Source: Chitinophaga pinensis
GTDB taxonomy: Bacteria; Bacteroidota; Bacteroidia; Chitinophagales; Chitinophagaceae
Direction: 5' to 3'
Assembly: GCA_943331145.2 (NCBI GenBank)
Contig: CALQKL020000075.1
Location: 1 to 9,026, forward strand
DNA length: 9,026 nucleotides
This document shows, piece after piece, positions 1 to 6,513 of this stretch. Numbering within the stretch: position 1 is the stretch's first letter; every line of letters begins with the position of its first letter. Position numbers and translations under genes: made by a program. The notes below the pieces were generated by a model. It made no database searches and had not been told where the DNA came from. It was given only the letters and a program-made list of their open reading frames with translations.

Positions 1-263
1 ACTTAAGCGATTGCACAGATATTTATGTAAGTTTTGACGTAGACAGTTTAGATTCGAGTATTTCCAGAGGAACAGGAACACCAGTTGGAAATGGCCTTCG
101 TGAAAGAGAAGCCGAAGATTTGATCAGTAAGTTTATGCAAAACAGAAAAGTATGTTGTTTTGAAATTACTGAAGTAAACCCAACGCTAGATAAAGAAAAT
201 CTAATGGCAGAAATTGCATTTAATATTTTACAAAGAAGTGTAAATATCTTAATGATGAACTAA
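1..263 (+). CDS. Arginase/agmatinase/formimidoylglutamase-family hydrolase, C-terminal part (5' end outside window)
   Basis: The open frame enters from the left edge (first full codon at position 3) and gives 86 residues before TAA. It carries the C-terminal ureohydrolase signatures: SFDVDSLD (residues 10-17), whose D12 and D14 correspond to the Mn-binding aspartates, then a GTGTPVGNGL loop (23-32), and EVNPTLD (57-63), whose E57 aligns with the conserved arginase glutamate. Enzymes of this family hydrolyse a guanidino or formimino group (arginine to ornithine plus urea, or formiminoglutamate in histidine breakdown) with a binuclear Mn centre in the cytoplasm. The usual Pro after SFDVDxxD is Ser here, as in the divergent arginase/formimidoylglutamase branch of Bacteroidota (recalled, not checked). 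Substrate cannot be decided because the N-terminal metal and substrate motifs lie outside the window. The stop overlaps the convergent neighbour by 4 nt. Confidence 0.86.
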   Translation, partial: LSDCTDIYVSFDVDSLDSSISRGTGTPVGNGLREREAEDLISKFMQNRKVCCFEITEVNPTLDKENLMAEIAFNILQRSVNILMMN

Positions 264-1015
264 AATATTTTAAGGTTAATAAAAGCCATAAATAAAAAAA
301 CCACCATCATTATAAAATAAAGTAAAGTAAAACTCATTACTTGCTTCTTATTTTGAAAGAAATAATAACTTAATAATGGAATGATTTGAAGTCCGTGAAT
401 CCCTAAAAAGAACGGTATTTTTAAATTGCCATGCTTTTTATTTAAAATATTACTTCCAAAGATGCTTTCATTATTGCCATAAACCAACATCATATAAACA
501 CCTATAAACAAGCCAATTAAGAATATAATCATCCCCATTCGAATGCCCCAAGTGTAATGTTGACTTTTTGAATTTTTCTTTTGAAAATAAAAAATACAGG
601 TGGTTACAAGCATTAATATAAAAAATACAATTTGGCTGACCGTTTGGAAACCAAATACCAGTTTATCAAAGGGTGTATTATAATTGTAAAAATAAGAAAC
701 GCCTCGAATAGATTGTAATAAAACAATTGAAGTTTGAATAAATGTTGTAAGTAAAAAACCCCAAATTAAAACATTTCTTTGAAATACATTATTTAGATAA
801 TATAAATACCAACCCATACTCCAAATGAAAATTCCAATTGAGAAATAATATTTCATTGGATTTAACCAAGCATTTTGACCTAATACTTGTGTATCATCAA
901 ATAAGGACAAGCCAATACAAAAAAACAACAACACAAAATTTAGAACTCCATACCAAAAAAGTATAGAATTTCGTTTTATCTGTTCATGCACAACACTAAC
1001 CATCATTAAAATCAT
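260..1015 (-). CDS. Uncharacterised seven-helix integral membrane protein
   Basis: A 251-residue, strongly hydrophobic protein with about seven predicted membrane helices (roughly residues 18-38, 56-74, 82-101, 120-144, 158-179, 202-220, 227-247). I cannot assign a function. Three polar blocks look like family signatures rather than filler: NAWLNPMKY (48-56) before helix 2, QSIRGVSYFYNYNTPFD (101-117) after helix 3, and GNLKIPFFLGIHGLQ (196-210), which places H207 inside helix 6. From memory these resemble uncharacterised bacterial membrane proteins that share an N-x-W-x-K-P-M-K motif and an RG-x-x-S-x-F-N-x-x-TPFD loop; this was not searched. The start is ambiguous: ATG codons encode residues 1, 4 and 5 and no Shine-Dalgarno separates them, so the first is kept by default. 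A candidate promoter lies about 55 nt upstream. The stop overlaps the convergent arginase-family stop by 4 nt. Confidence 0.8.
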   Translation of the reverse strand: MILMMVSVVHEQIKRNSILFWYGVLNFVLLFFCIGLSLFDDTQVLGQNAWLNPMKYYFSIGIFIWSMGWYLYYLNNVFQRNVLIWGFLLTTFIQTSIVLLQSIRGVSYFYNYNTPFDKLVFGFQTVSQIVFFILMLVTTCIFYFQKKNSKSQHYTWGIRMGMIIFLIGLFIGVYMMLVYGNNESIFGSNILNKKHGNLKIPFFLGIHGLQIIPLLSYYFFQNKKQVMSFTLLYFIMMVVFLFMAFINLKIF

Positions 1016-1070
1016 TTATTAGAAAAAATGATTTCTCATCAAAATATCGGATAAAATAATATAGGAAAAA

Positions 1071-1078
1071 CAAATGTA
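1071..1078 (-). promoter_or_regulatory. Candidate Bacteroidota -7 element (TACATTTG) for the seven-helix protein
   Basis: On the minus strand the octamer TACATTTG matches the Bacteroidota primary sigma -7 consensus TAnnTTTG exactly. It lies in the 101-nt gap between the rluF stop and the membrane-protein start, which would give a leader of about 50 nt. The upstream flank is T-rich but has no clear TTTG at the -33 position, so the call rests on the -7 match and the location. Confidence 0.42.
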
Positions 1079-1116
1079 TGAAAAAAATAATAAAATAAAA
1101 TATAGTTGAATTTTTT

Positions 1117-1851
1117 TTATTCTCCCATACCATCATCACCAACACTTTTTTTACTGTTTTTTAAAAGCTCATGTAGTGATGAAATTTCATCTGAAGAAAA
1201 ATATCGCCATTTACCTGGTGCAATATTTGACAAGGTAAAGTTCATAATACGGACCCGAGTTAATGCGGTTACTTTATAATTAAGGGTTTCGCACATTCTA
1301 CGAATTTGACGATTTAGCCCTTGGGTAAGAATGATTCTAAATTTTTTATCTCCTTCTTGCTTTACAAAGCATTTATTTGTTTTGGTTCCCAATATAAAAA
1401 TGCCATTACGCATTTGAGTGATAAAATCAGTCGTTATGGGTTTATCTACTACTACTACATATTCTTTTTCATGTCCATTGCCAACACGCAAAATTTTGTT
1501 CACCATATCTCCATCATTGGTTAAAAATATCAACCCATCTGAGAGTTTATCAAGCCGTCCAATCGGGAAAATCCTAGATTTGTGATTTATAAAATCAATA
1601 ATATTCGTTTTGTCTTTTTGATCTGTTGTACAGGTTATTCCTTTCGGTTTATTAAAAGCAATATAAATTGATGATTTCTTTTTTCTAACGGGCTCACCAT
1701 CAACACGTACATCATCTCCTTCAGAAACGCGGTTGCCTTTGATGGCATCCTTTCCATTTATCGTAACCCTGCAATCATCAATATACTTATCCGCTTCTCG
1801 CCTACTACAAAACCCCGAATCACTTATGTATTTATTTAAACTGATGTCCAC
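1117..1851 (-). CDS. rluF: 23S rRNA pseudouridine synthase RluF (RsuA/RluB/E/F family)
   Basis: A 244-residue protein that converts a specific uridine to pseudouridine; E. coli RluF acts on 23S rRNA U2604 and also on tRNA-Tyr. An N-terminal S4 RNA-binding domain (about 4-50, LNKYISDSGFCSRREAD) is followed by the RsuA-type catalytic domain. Motif II, GRLDKLSDGLIFLTNDGD (98-115), contains the catalytic D101; the later signature LTQGLNRQIRRMCE (175-188) and the block GNGHEKEYVV (124-133) match E. coli RluF closely as I recall it, favouring RluF over RluB/RluE. The start codon is GTG: an in-frame TAA lies 18 nt upstream with no ATG between, and the S4 domain begins at residue 4. It lacks the long basic C-terminal tail of E. 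coli RluF (290 residues). It follows the secreted repeat-protein gene by 31 nt on the same strand and has no promoter element of its own that I can see. Confidence 0.93.
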   Translation of the reverse strand: MDISLNKYISDSGFCSRREADKYIDDCRVTINGKDAIKGNRVSEGDDVRVDGEPVRKKKSSIYIAFNKPKGITCTTDQKDKTNIIDFINHKSRIFPIGRLDKLSDGLIFLTNDGDMVNKILRVGNGHEKEYVVVVDKPITTDFITQMRNGIFILGTKTNKCFVKQEGDKKFRIILTQGLNRQIRRMCETLNYKVTALTRVRIMNFTLSNIAPGKWRYFSSDEISSLHELLKNSKKSVGDDGMGE

Positions 1852-1882
1852 TTTGTTTTTTTTAAATTATTCTATTTAAATT

Positions 1883-4800
1883 TTAATATGGTCTTGCATA
1901 ATACAGATATAAACTTGTATTGTTTTCAATAATCTGCATATCAAATATATCTTCCACCCCATCTGCATTACAATCATTTAATAAATAGCCAAAATCAAAA
2001 AACAATACTGCATTTTCTAAATTTTGCTGATCAAAAATATCAATCGTTCCATCCTGATTAACATCACCACAGTACATTGCGTAATTGCCGTCTGGCATCA
2101 ATTTTTGCGAACTATTAAATCCATCAGTAAATGTGTTATTTGACAAGCTGAAATCATGTAAATTGAATGTAGGAAAAGAAACAGGTTGAGCACTCCATAT
2201 TTCAATACTATTTCTATGCTTTAACGCAATATAATAATCACCTGTCAAATCAGAAGGCAAAAGAAAATGTGCCATTCCATTTGTTTTCAAAATGGCCTTA
2301 TCTCTAAAACTGGCGCTTTCATTATTCAATTGATTCACGCTCCACAAACAAATTTCGATACTATCGCAAGCATTTGAACTATCATTTAATCCGATATTGA
2401 ACAAAAATGGAGTCATTAAATTCTCGCCTTGATAATGTCCTTCTAGAAATACTTTTACATTTAATTCATTTATACAATTATTTATTTGCAATGTTAGTAC
2501 GGAAAATGAGTCGCAACCCAAACTGTTATTTGTTGTATAAGAATACGTGCCGCTCGTTGTGTACGTAATGCCGTTCCAAAAATAATTTCCGCAATGGGTA
2601 ACATTTATATTTTTAGTTGAGGCATTATTAATGGTTAAATTTAAAACCGCTGTTGAATCGCAACCTTTTGCATTGGTAGTATTAAAAGAATAAGTACCCG
2701 AATTGGAATACCACACTCCGTTCCAATTATAGCCATAACATTGAGCAATATTGGTTGTTGATGTTGTAGGCGTGTTTATGGTTAAAAATAAATATGCAGT
2801 TGAATCGCAACCTTTTGCATTTGTAGTAAGAAAAGAATATGTGCCCGAATTAGAATACGTTATTCCATTCCAATTATAAGCATTACATCTTGTAAAATTA
2901 GTTGATGATGTTGTTGATGCATTTATGGTTAAATTTAAAAATGCAGTTGAATCGCAACCTTTTGAATTTGTAGTAAGAAAAGAATATGTGCCCGAATTGG
3001 GATACGTTGTTCCGTTCCAATTATATGCATAACATCTTGTAATATTTATTATTGAAGATGTTGGTGCATTGATGGTTAAATTTAAATATGCCGTTGAATC
3101 GCAACCTTTTGAATTGATTGTGTGAAAAGTGTAAGAACCAGAATTTGAATAAGACACTCCGTTCCAATTGTATCCATAACATTCAGCAATATTGGTTGTT
3201 GATGATGTTGGTGTATTGATGGTTAAATACAATCGAATAGAGGAATCGCAACCTTTTGAATTTGTTCCAGTCCATGTATAAATTCCACTTGAGGTGAAAG
3301 TTTGTCCTTGCCATACATAACTCAAGCAAGATGAAGCATATTGTGGTATTACACGAATTGGATTTATGACTAAATTAAAACTAGCGCTATCATTTTCACA
3401 GGTAACATTAGACAAGCCATTTGAAACCAAAGAGATATTTACATTGCCCAAAATGGAATCTGTTGCTGATGGTTGGTATGACAATGCTGTACCAAAATTA
3501 TTGCCATTCAAAAATGTACCCGTTCCTGAAGTTTTCCAAATAGCAGAGGTAGCAGATCCTCCAATAGAAGGATTACCAGCGCTTAATGTAAAAGTTTTAT
3601 TAGAACATATAGATGCATTATTTCCTGCAAAGACAATAACTGGATTATTACAATTAGGATCAACTGTTAATGAAATATCATCCAATCCAAAAGCATTTCC
3701 ATAATAACTTATTCCTTCAAAACCAAGTTGTATCGTTTGTCCTGCATAGATAGACAAATCAACAGAATCTTTCAACCATGTGGGCCCTGTCAATAATTCA
3801 TCCGAACGTTGCAAACCCAACAATCTATTCCAAGTTAATCCTTGATTAGTAGATACTACTACATACAAACTATCATTTGCTGTAAAATTGATATTATCAT
3901 GACTCATCCAAAAACTAAAACTGATATTTCTTGATGTCACTGTTGGTGTTAATCTTGGCAAACTGATGCATTTACTGTAAAGTCTGCTGATTGTCCCTAC
4001 AGAACTGCTACCACTATATGCATCAAACAAAAAATAATTATTTCCTAATGCACGAGGCGTGAGCGGTATTGTTTGATCCGCATTAGTGTAGTTCCCATTT
4101 TGAATAGACCAAAGCTGACGATTTCCTTGAACTATTTCTGAAAAACTAATCGCAACTGGAATAGATTCTACATCCTCAACAATTGGAAAAGTACTAATTG
4201 ATGAAGATGTAATTGTATTTGAAAAAATGGTATCGTTGCTATTAATGATATCACCTGATTTAAAAACAATACAAGTATCAAAATTATTTCCTGCATTACT
4301 TAAATTGACGTTATAAAAAGTAATTAAGCCGGAATCGCCTGGAAGTAAAATATTGGGATTGTTCAACGTAAGATCATTTCGATTAGCACCTCCTGTTTTT
4401 AAAGTAATGCTTGCTTGATTTTGAAAAATGGTATCCGTTCCTAAATTAGCCACTCGAACTTGAATGTCCTTAAAACTAGTATAACATGAAATCGTAGGAT
4501 GAATAATCTCTCTTACTGCAATATCATAATTAGACTTGTGACTCAATAAAATTGTCGGGCGAAATGCAGTAACAGATAGACTTGTGGTTGAAATTGGCGA
4601 ATTTGCTCCATTGTATCTTCTTGAAGAAAAAGCAGAGAAACTGTTAGCATTTCCGTTGGCTGTTGAAGCAATAAACCCATTGGTAAACCCAATATTAGCT
4701 GTATGCAAAACACCATCTAATCTTTCTACGAGTATCTGCAAATTGGACCCTGCTGTTCTAACAAAAGGAGTTGATAATTTGATTTCGTTCCAGCCAACCA

Positions 4801-5155
4801 TACCTGCATTGAATGAGCCATTAAAAACCAATGTGTAACCGGTAGTAGTATACGTTCCATTAGAAAACGCAGAAACAGTAGATGAAATATTCTTCATCCA
4901 AATTTTGAAATTATTAATTATTGATGGTGTGCCAATTTGAGAAAAATCGAAAGAAACAACATTAATTGCAGTAGAATTTGACAAAAAGTTTGAGTTACCA
5001 ATTTCAGCATTTAAGTAAATAGACTCTGAAACATGGTAATAATTTTGTCCAATTAATGTTGAATTGCTGGTATTTGAATTCCCATTTATGATAACCAATT
5101 GTGCACATGAAAATTTATACAGCAAACACAAAAAGAAAGTACAAATCAATTTCAT
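1883..5155 (-). CDS. Large secreted multidomain repeat protein with C-terminal dockerin-like module
   Basis: A 1090-residue exported protein. Residues 1-18 form a short signal peptide ending SCA|Q. The body reads as an N-terminal beta-rich module (about 19-206), an Ig/CARDB-like module (209-314), a MAM or cleaved-adhesin-like jellyroll (323-502), a PKD-like module (504-598), six tandem 49-residue repeats (599-892), a beta module with YYIALKHRNSIEIWSAQPVSF-like core (around 974-994), and two calcium-loop motifs, DVNQDGTIDIFD (1031-1042) and DCNADGVEDIFD (1061-1072), of dockerin type. It ends YYARPY, with no recognisable type IX secretion tail. The start is the ATG at 5155: it opens directly on the signal peptide, whereas a longer frame back to a TTG at 5233 adds 26 residues of no signal character. 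Likely surface adhesion or matrix binding (inference); no catalytic motif is visible. It follows serA by 74 nt, with a candidate promoter in the gap. Confidence 0.9.
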   Translation of the reverse strand: MKLICTFFLCLLYKFSCAQLVIINGNSNTSNSTLIGQNYYHVSESIYLNAEIGNSNFLSNSTAINVVSFDFSQIGTPSIINNFKIWMKNISSTVSAFSNGTYTTTGYTLVFNGSFNAGMVGWNEIKLSTPFVRTAGSNLQILVERLDGVLHTANIGFTNGFIASTANGNANSFSAFSSRRYNGANSPISTTSLSVTAFRPTILLSHKSNYDIAVREIIHPTISCYTSFKDIQVRVANLGTDTIFQNQASITLKTGGANRNDLTLNNPNILLPGDSGLITFYNVNLSNAGNNFDTCIVFKSGDIINSNDTIFSNTITSSSISTFPIVEDVESIPVAISFSEIVQGNRQLWSIQNGNYTNADQTIPLTPRALGNNYFLFDAYSGSSSVGTISRLYSKCISLPRLTPTVTSRNISFSFWMSHDNINFTANDSLYVVVSTNQGLTWNRLLGLQRSDELLTGPTWLKDSVDLSIYAGQTIQLGFEGISYYGNAFGLDDISLTVDPNCNNPVIVFAGNNASICSNKTFTLSAGNPSIGGSATSAIWKTSGTGTFLNGNNFGTALSYQPSATDSILGNVNISLVSNGLSNVTCENDSASFNLVINPIRVIPQYASSCLSYVWQGQTFTSSGIYTWTGTNSKGCDSSIRLYLTINTPTSSTTNIAECYGYNWNGVSYSNSGSYTFHTINSKGCDSTAYLNLTINAPTSSIINITRCYAYNWNGTTYPNSGTYSFLTTNSKGCDSTAFLNLTINASTTSSTNFTRCNAYNWNGITYSNSGTYSFLTTNAKGCDSTAYLFLTINTPTTSTTNIAQCYGYNWNGVWYSNSGTYSFNTTNAKGCDSTAVLNLTINNASTKNINVTHCGNYFWNGITYTTSGTYSYTTNNSLGCDSFSVLTLQINNCINELNVKVFLEGHYQGENLMTPFLFNIGLNDSSNACDSIEICLWSVNQLNNESASFRDKAILKTNGMAHFLLPSDLTGDYYIALKHRNSIEIWSAQPVSFPTFNLHDFSLSNNTFTDGFNSSQKLMPDGNYAMYCGDVNQDGTIDIFDQQNLENAVLFFDFGYLLNDCNADGVEDIFDMQIIENNTSLYLYYARPY
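2480..3361 (-). repeat. Six tandem 147-bp repeats encoding 49-residue Cys-paired units
   Basis: Within the secreted protein, six units of exactly 147 bp lie head to tail: 3215-3361, 3068-3214, 2921-3067, 2774-2920, 2627-2773 and 2480-2626 in coding order. Each encodes 49 residues ending in a TIN or QIN strand, with Cys at unit positions 12 and 38 in all six, a central (N/V)W(N/Q)G core, an SG(T/S/I)Y turn, and GCDS around the second Cys. The middle units (3 and 4) are the most alike at the DNA level and share an identical block of about 33 nt; the first and last are the most diverged. The paired cysteines suggest an intra-unit disulfide in an oxidising compartment (inference). Similar WNG...GCDSTA units are common in Bacteroidota surface proteins. 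Confidence 0.95.
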
Positions 5156-5175
5156 ATCGCAAGAGAAATATTTAC

Positions 5176-5183
5176 CAAATGTA
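5176..5183 (-). promoter_or_regulatory. Candidate Bacteroidota -7 element (TACATTTG) for the secreted repeat protein
   Basis: The minus strand carries TACATTTG, an exact match to TAnnTTTG and the same octamer as the site upstream of the seven-helix protein. It sits in the 74-nt gap between the serA stop and the ATG at 5155, 20 nt before the ATG, giving a leader of roughly 14 nt. No TTTG is visible at the expected -33 spacing. If used, it would let this gene be expressed independently of serA, and it also argues for the ATG at 5155 over the TTG at 5233, which lies upstream of the element. Confidence 0.42.
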
Positions 5184-5229
5184 ATAAAAAACGTTGTTTG
5201 AGGTGGTTTTATTTTAAGTCGAAAAGCAA

Positions 5230-6468
5230 TCAATAGAGCATTCTCACCTTAATTGTGTTCTTCACTTGTTTCAGTAATGCCAATGCGTTTTTACTTAAAT
5301 TTTTGTCTAAATCCAATACGGCATAACCTATTTCATCATTGGTTTTTAAATATTGACTTACAATATTAATGTTGTTTTTACTTAAGGTTGCATTGATCTG
5401 ACTCAATACGCCAGGAACATTGTTATGGATATGCAAAATGCGGTGTGTTCCTTCTTGCGGAGGAAGAGCCAATGGCGGAACGGTGTGAGATCCAGTACTA
5501 ATTCCTTTTTCGAGGTAGTTGAATAGCTTTGAACTAACATCAACACCAATATTACCTTGTGCTTCTTGAGTGCTTCCTCCAATATGTGGGGTTAAAATAA
5601 CATTAGATAATCCTTGAAGCGGAGTAGAAAAAATATCTCCATTTTTCTCAGGTTCTATTGGAAACACATCAATTGCAGCACCCCCAAGTTGACCGGATTC
5701 CAAAGCAGATTTAAGAGCATTAATATCAATCACTTCTCCTCTAGAATAATTGATTAATACAGCTCCTTTTTTACAGAATTTTAGATTTGATTTGTTGATT
5801 ATATTTTTAGTTGTTATTAATTCTGGCACATGCAGGGTAATCACATCGCTATGCATCATTAAATCTTTCAACGTTTTGCTATCAGTAGCATTACCTAATG
5901 GCAACTTGGTTTCAACATCATAAAATAAAACTTTCATTCCAAGCGCCTCAGAAAGCACACTCACTTGGCTTCCAATATTTCCATAACCAATAATTCCAAT
6001 TGTTTTTCCCCTGAGTTCATGAGATCCTGTTGCATCTTTTAACCAAATGCCTTCATGTGCTGCTTTATTTTTATCTATTATTTTTCGAACCAACATTATC
6101 GAAGCGCCAATAACCAATTCGGCTACACTTCTTGTATTGCTATAAGGTGCGTTAAATACAGCAATACCCAAATGGGTTGCGGCTTTAATATCAACTTGAT
6201 TTACACCAATACAAAAACAACCAATTGCTTGTAGTTTAGTTGCCGCATTCAAAACATTTTCAGTTATCAGGGTTTTACTTCTAATGCCTAAAATATGTAC
6301 TTGTTTGATTTCTTTTATCAACTCTGCTTCACTTAATGCCCCAGAAATTTTTTTTACATTAAAATACCCTGCTGAATTAAACTTTTCAACAGCTGTTACA
6401 TTAATGTTTTCTAAAAATAAAATATTGATTTTTTCTTTAGGATAACTGGTATTATTTTTCATAGCCAT
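5230..6468 (-). CDS. serA: D-3-phosphoglycerate dehydrogenase, ACT-domain type
   Basis: A 412-residue cytoplasmic enzyme that oxidises 3-phosphoglycerate to 3-phosphohydroxypyruvate with NAD, the first step of serine synthesis. Length and sequence follow E. coli SerA (410 residues) closely: GCFCIGVNQVD (83-93), NAPYSNTRSVAELVIG (106-121), the dinucleotide-binding GYGNIG (161-166) with acidic D184 after the next strand, and catalytic R243, E272 and H295. The C-terminal ACT domain (about 340-412) keeps H348, N350 and N368, which align with E. coli residues H344, N346 and N364 that bind the feedback inhibitor serine, so serine inhibition is likely (inference). No serC or serB is adjacent. The first ATG is used; a second in-frame ATG at residue 3 is equally possible. 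The gene diverges from the serine-hydrolase lipoprotein, and a candidate -7 element lies 21 nt upstream. Confidence 0.97.
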   Translation of the reverse strand: MAMKNNTSYPKEKINILFLENINVTAVEKFNSAGYFNVKKISGALSEAELIKEIKQVHILGIRSKTLITENVLNAATKLQAIGCFCIGVNQVDIKAATHLGIAVFNAPYSNTRSVAELVIGASIMLVRKIIDKNKAAHEGIWLKDATGSHELRGKTIGIIGYGNIGSQVSVLSEALGMKVLFYDVETKLPLGNATDSKTLKDLMMHSDVITLHVPELITTKNIINKSNLKFCKKGAVLINYSRGEVIDINALKSALESGQLGGAAIDVFPIEPEKNGDIFSTPLQGLSNVILTPHIGGSTQEAQGNIGVDVSSKLFNYLEKGISTGSHTVPPLALPPQEGTHRILHIHNNVPGVLSQINATLSKNNINIVSQYLKTNDEIGYAVLDLDKNLSKNALALLKQVKNTIKVRMLY

Positions 6469-6489
6469 AATTTAAGTTCTTAATTTGTG

Positions 6490-6497
6490 CAAAGATA
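6490..6497 (-). promoter_or_regulatory. Candidate Bacteroidota -7 element (TATCTTTG) for serA
   Basis: On the minus strand TATCTTTG matches TAnnTTTG exactly, 21 nt before the serA ATG, in the 45-nt divergent gap between serA and the lipoprotein gene. A -33 TTTG is not evident. No equally good element for the plus-strand lipoprotein is visible in the same gap, so the promoter of that gene is unresolved and may lie within serA. Confidence 0.38.
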
Positions 6498-6513
6498 TTG
6501 AATAACATTTTTT

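Noticed and set aside
1023..1039. Small hairpin ATGA-GAAA-TCAT followed by a T run on the minus strand, terminator-like
   Set aside because: The stem is only four mostly A-T pairs and it sits 13 nt before the ATG of the membrane protein, downstream of its candidate promoter; too weak to call in AT-rich DNA.
2031..2040. Another TAnnTTTG match on the minus strand (around 2032-2039)
   Set aside because: It lies inside the secreted-protein coding region and is expected by chance in AT-rich DNA.
2480..3361. CRISPR array
   Set aside because: The repeats are 147 bp, directly adjacent without spacers, in frame, and encode similar protein units.
3366..3704. A 112-residue plus-strand frame inside the secreted-protein gene
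   Set aside because: It lies antisense to a well-supported coding region, shows no domain or family character, and looks like a shadow of the real frame. The same holds for plus-strand frames at 1321-1524, 4584-4838, 7895-8161 and 8528-8800, and the minus-strand frame at 7191-7394.
5156..5233. A 26-residue N-terminal extension of the secreted protein starting at TTG 5233
   Set aside because: The start would be TTG, the extension overlaps the serA stop, and the ATG at 5155 opens directly onto a classic signal peptide; the candidate -7 element also lies inside the extension.
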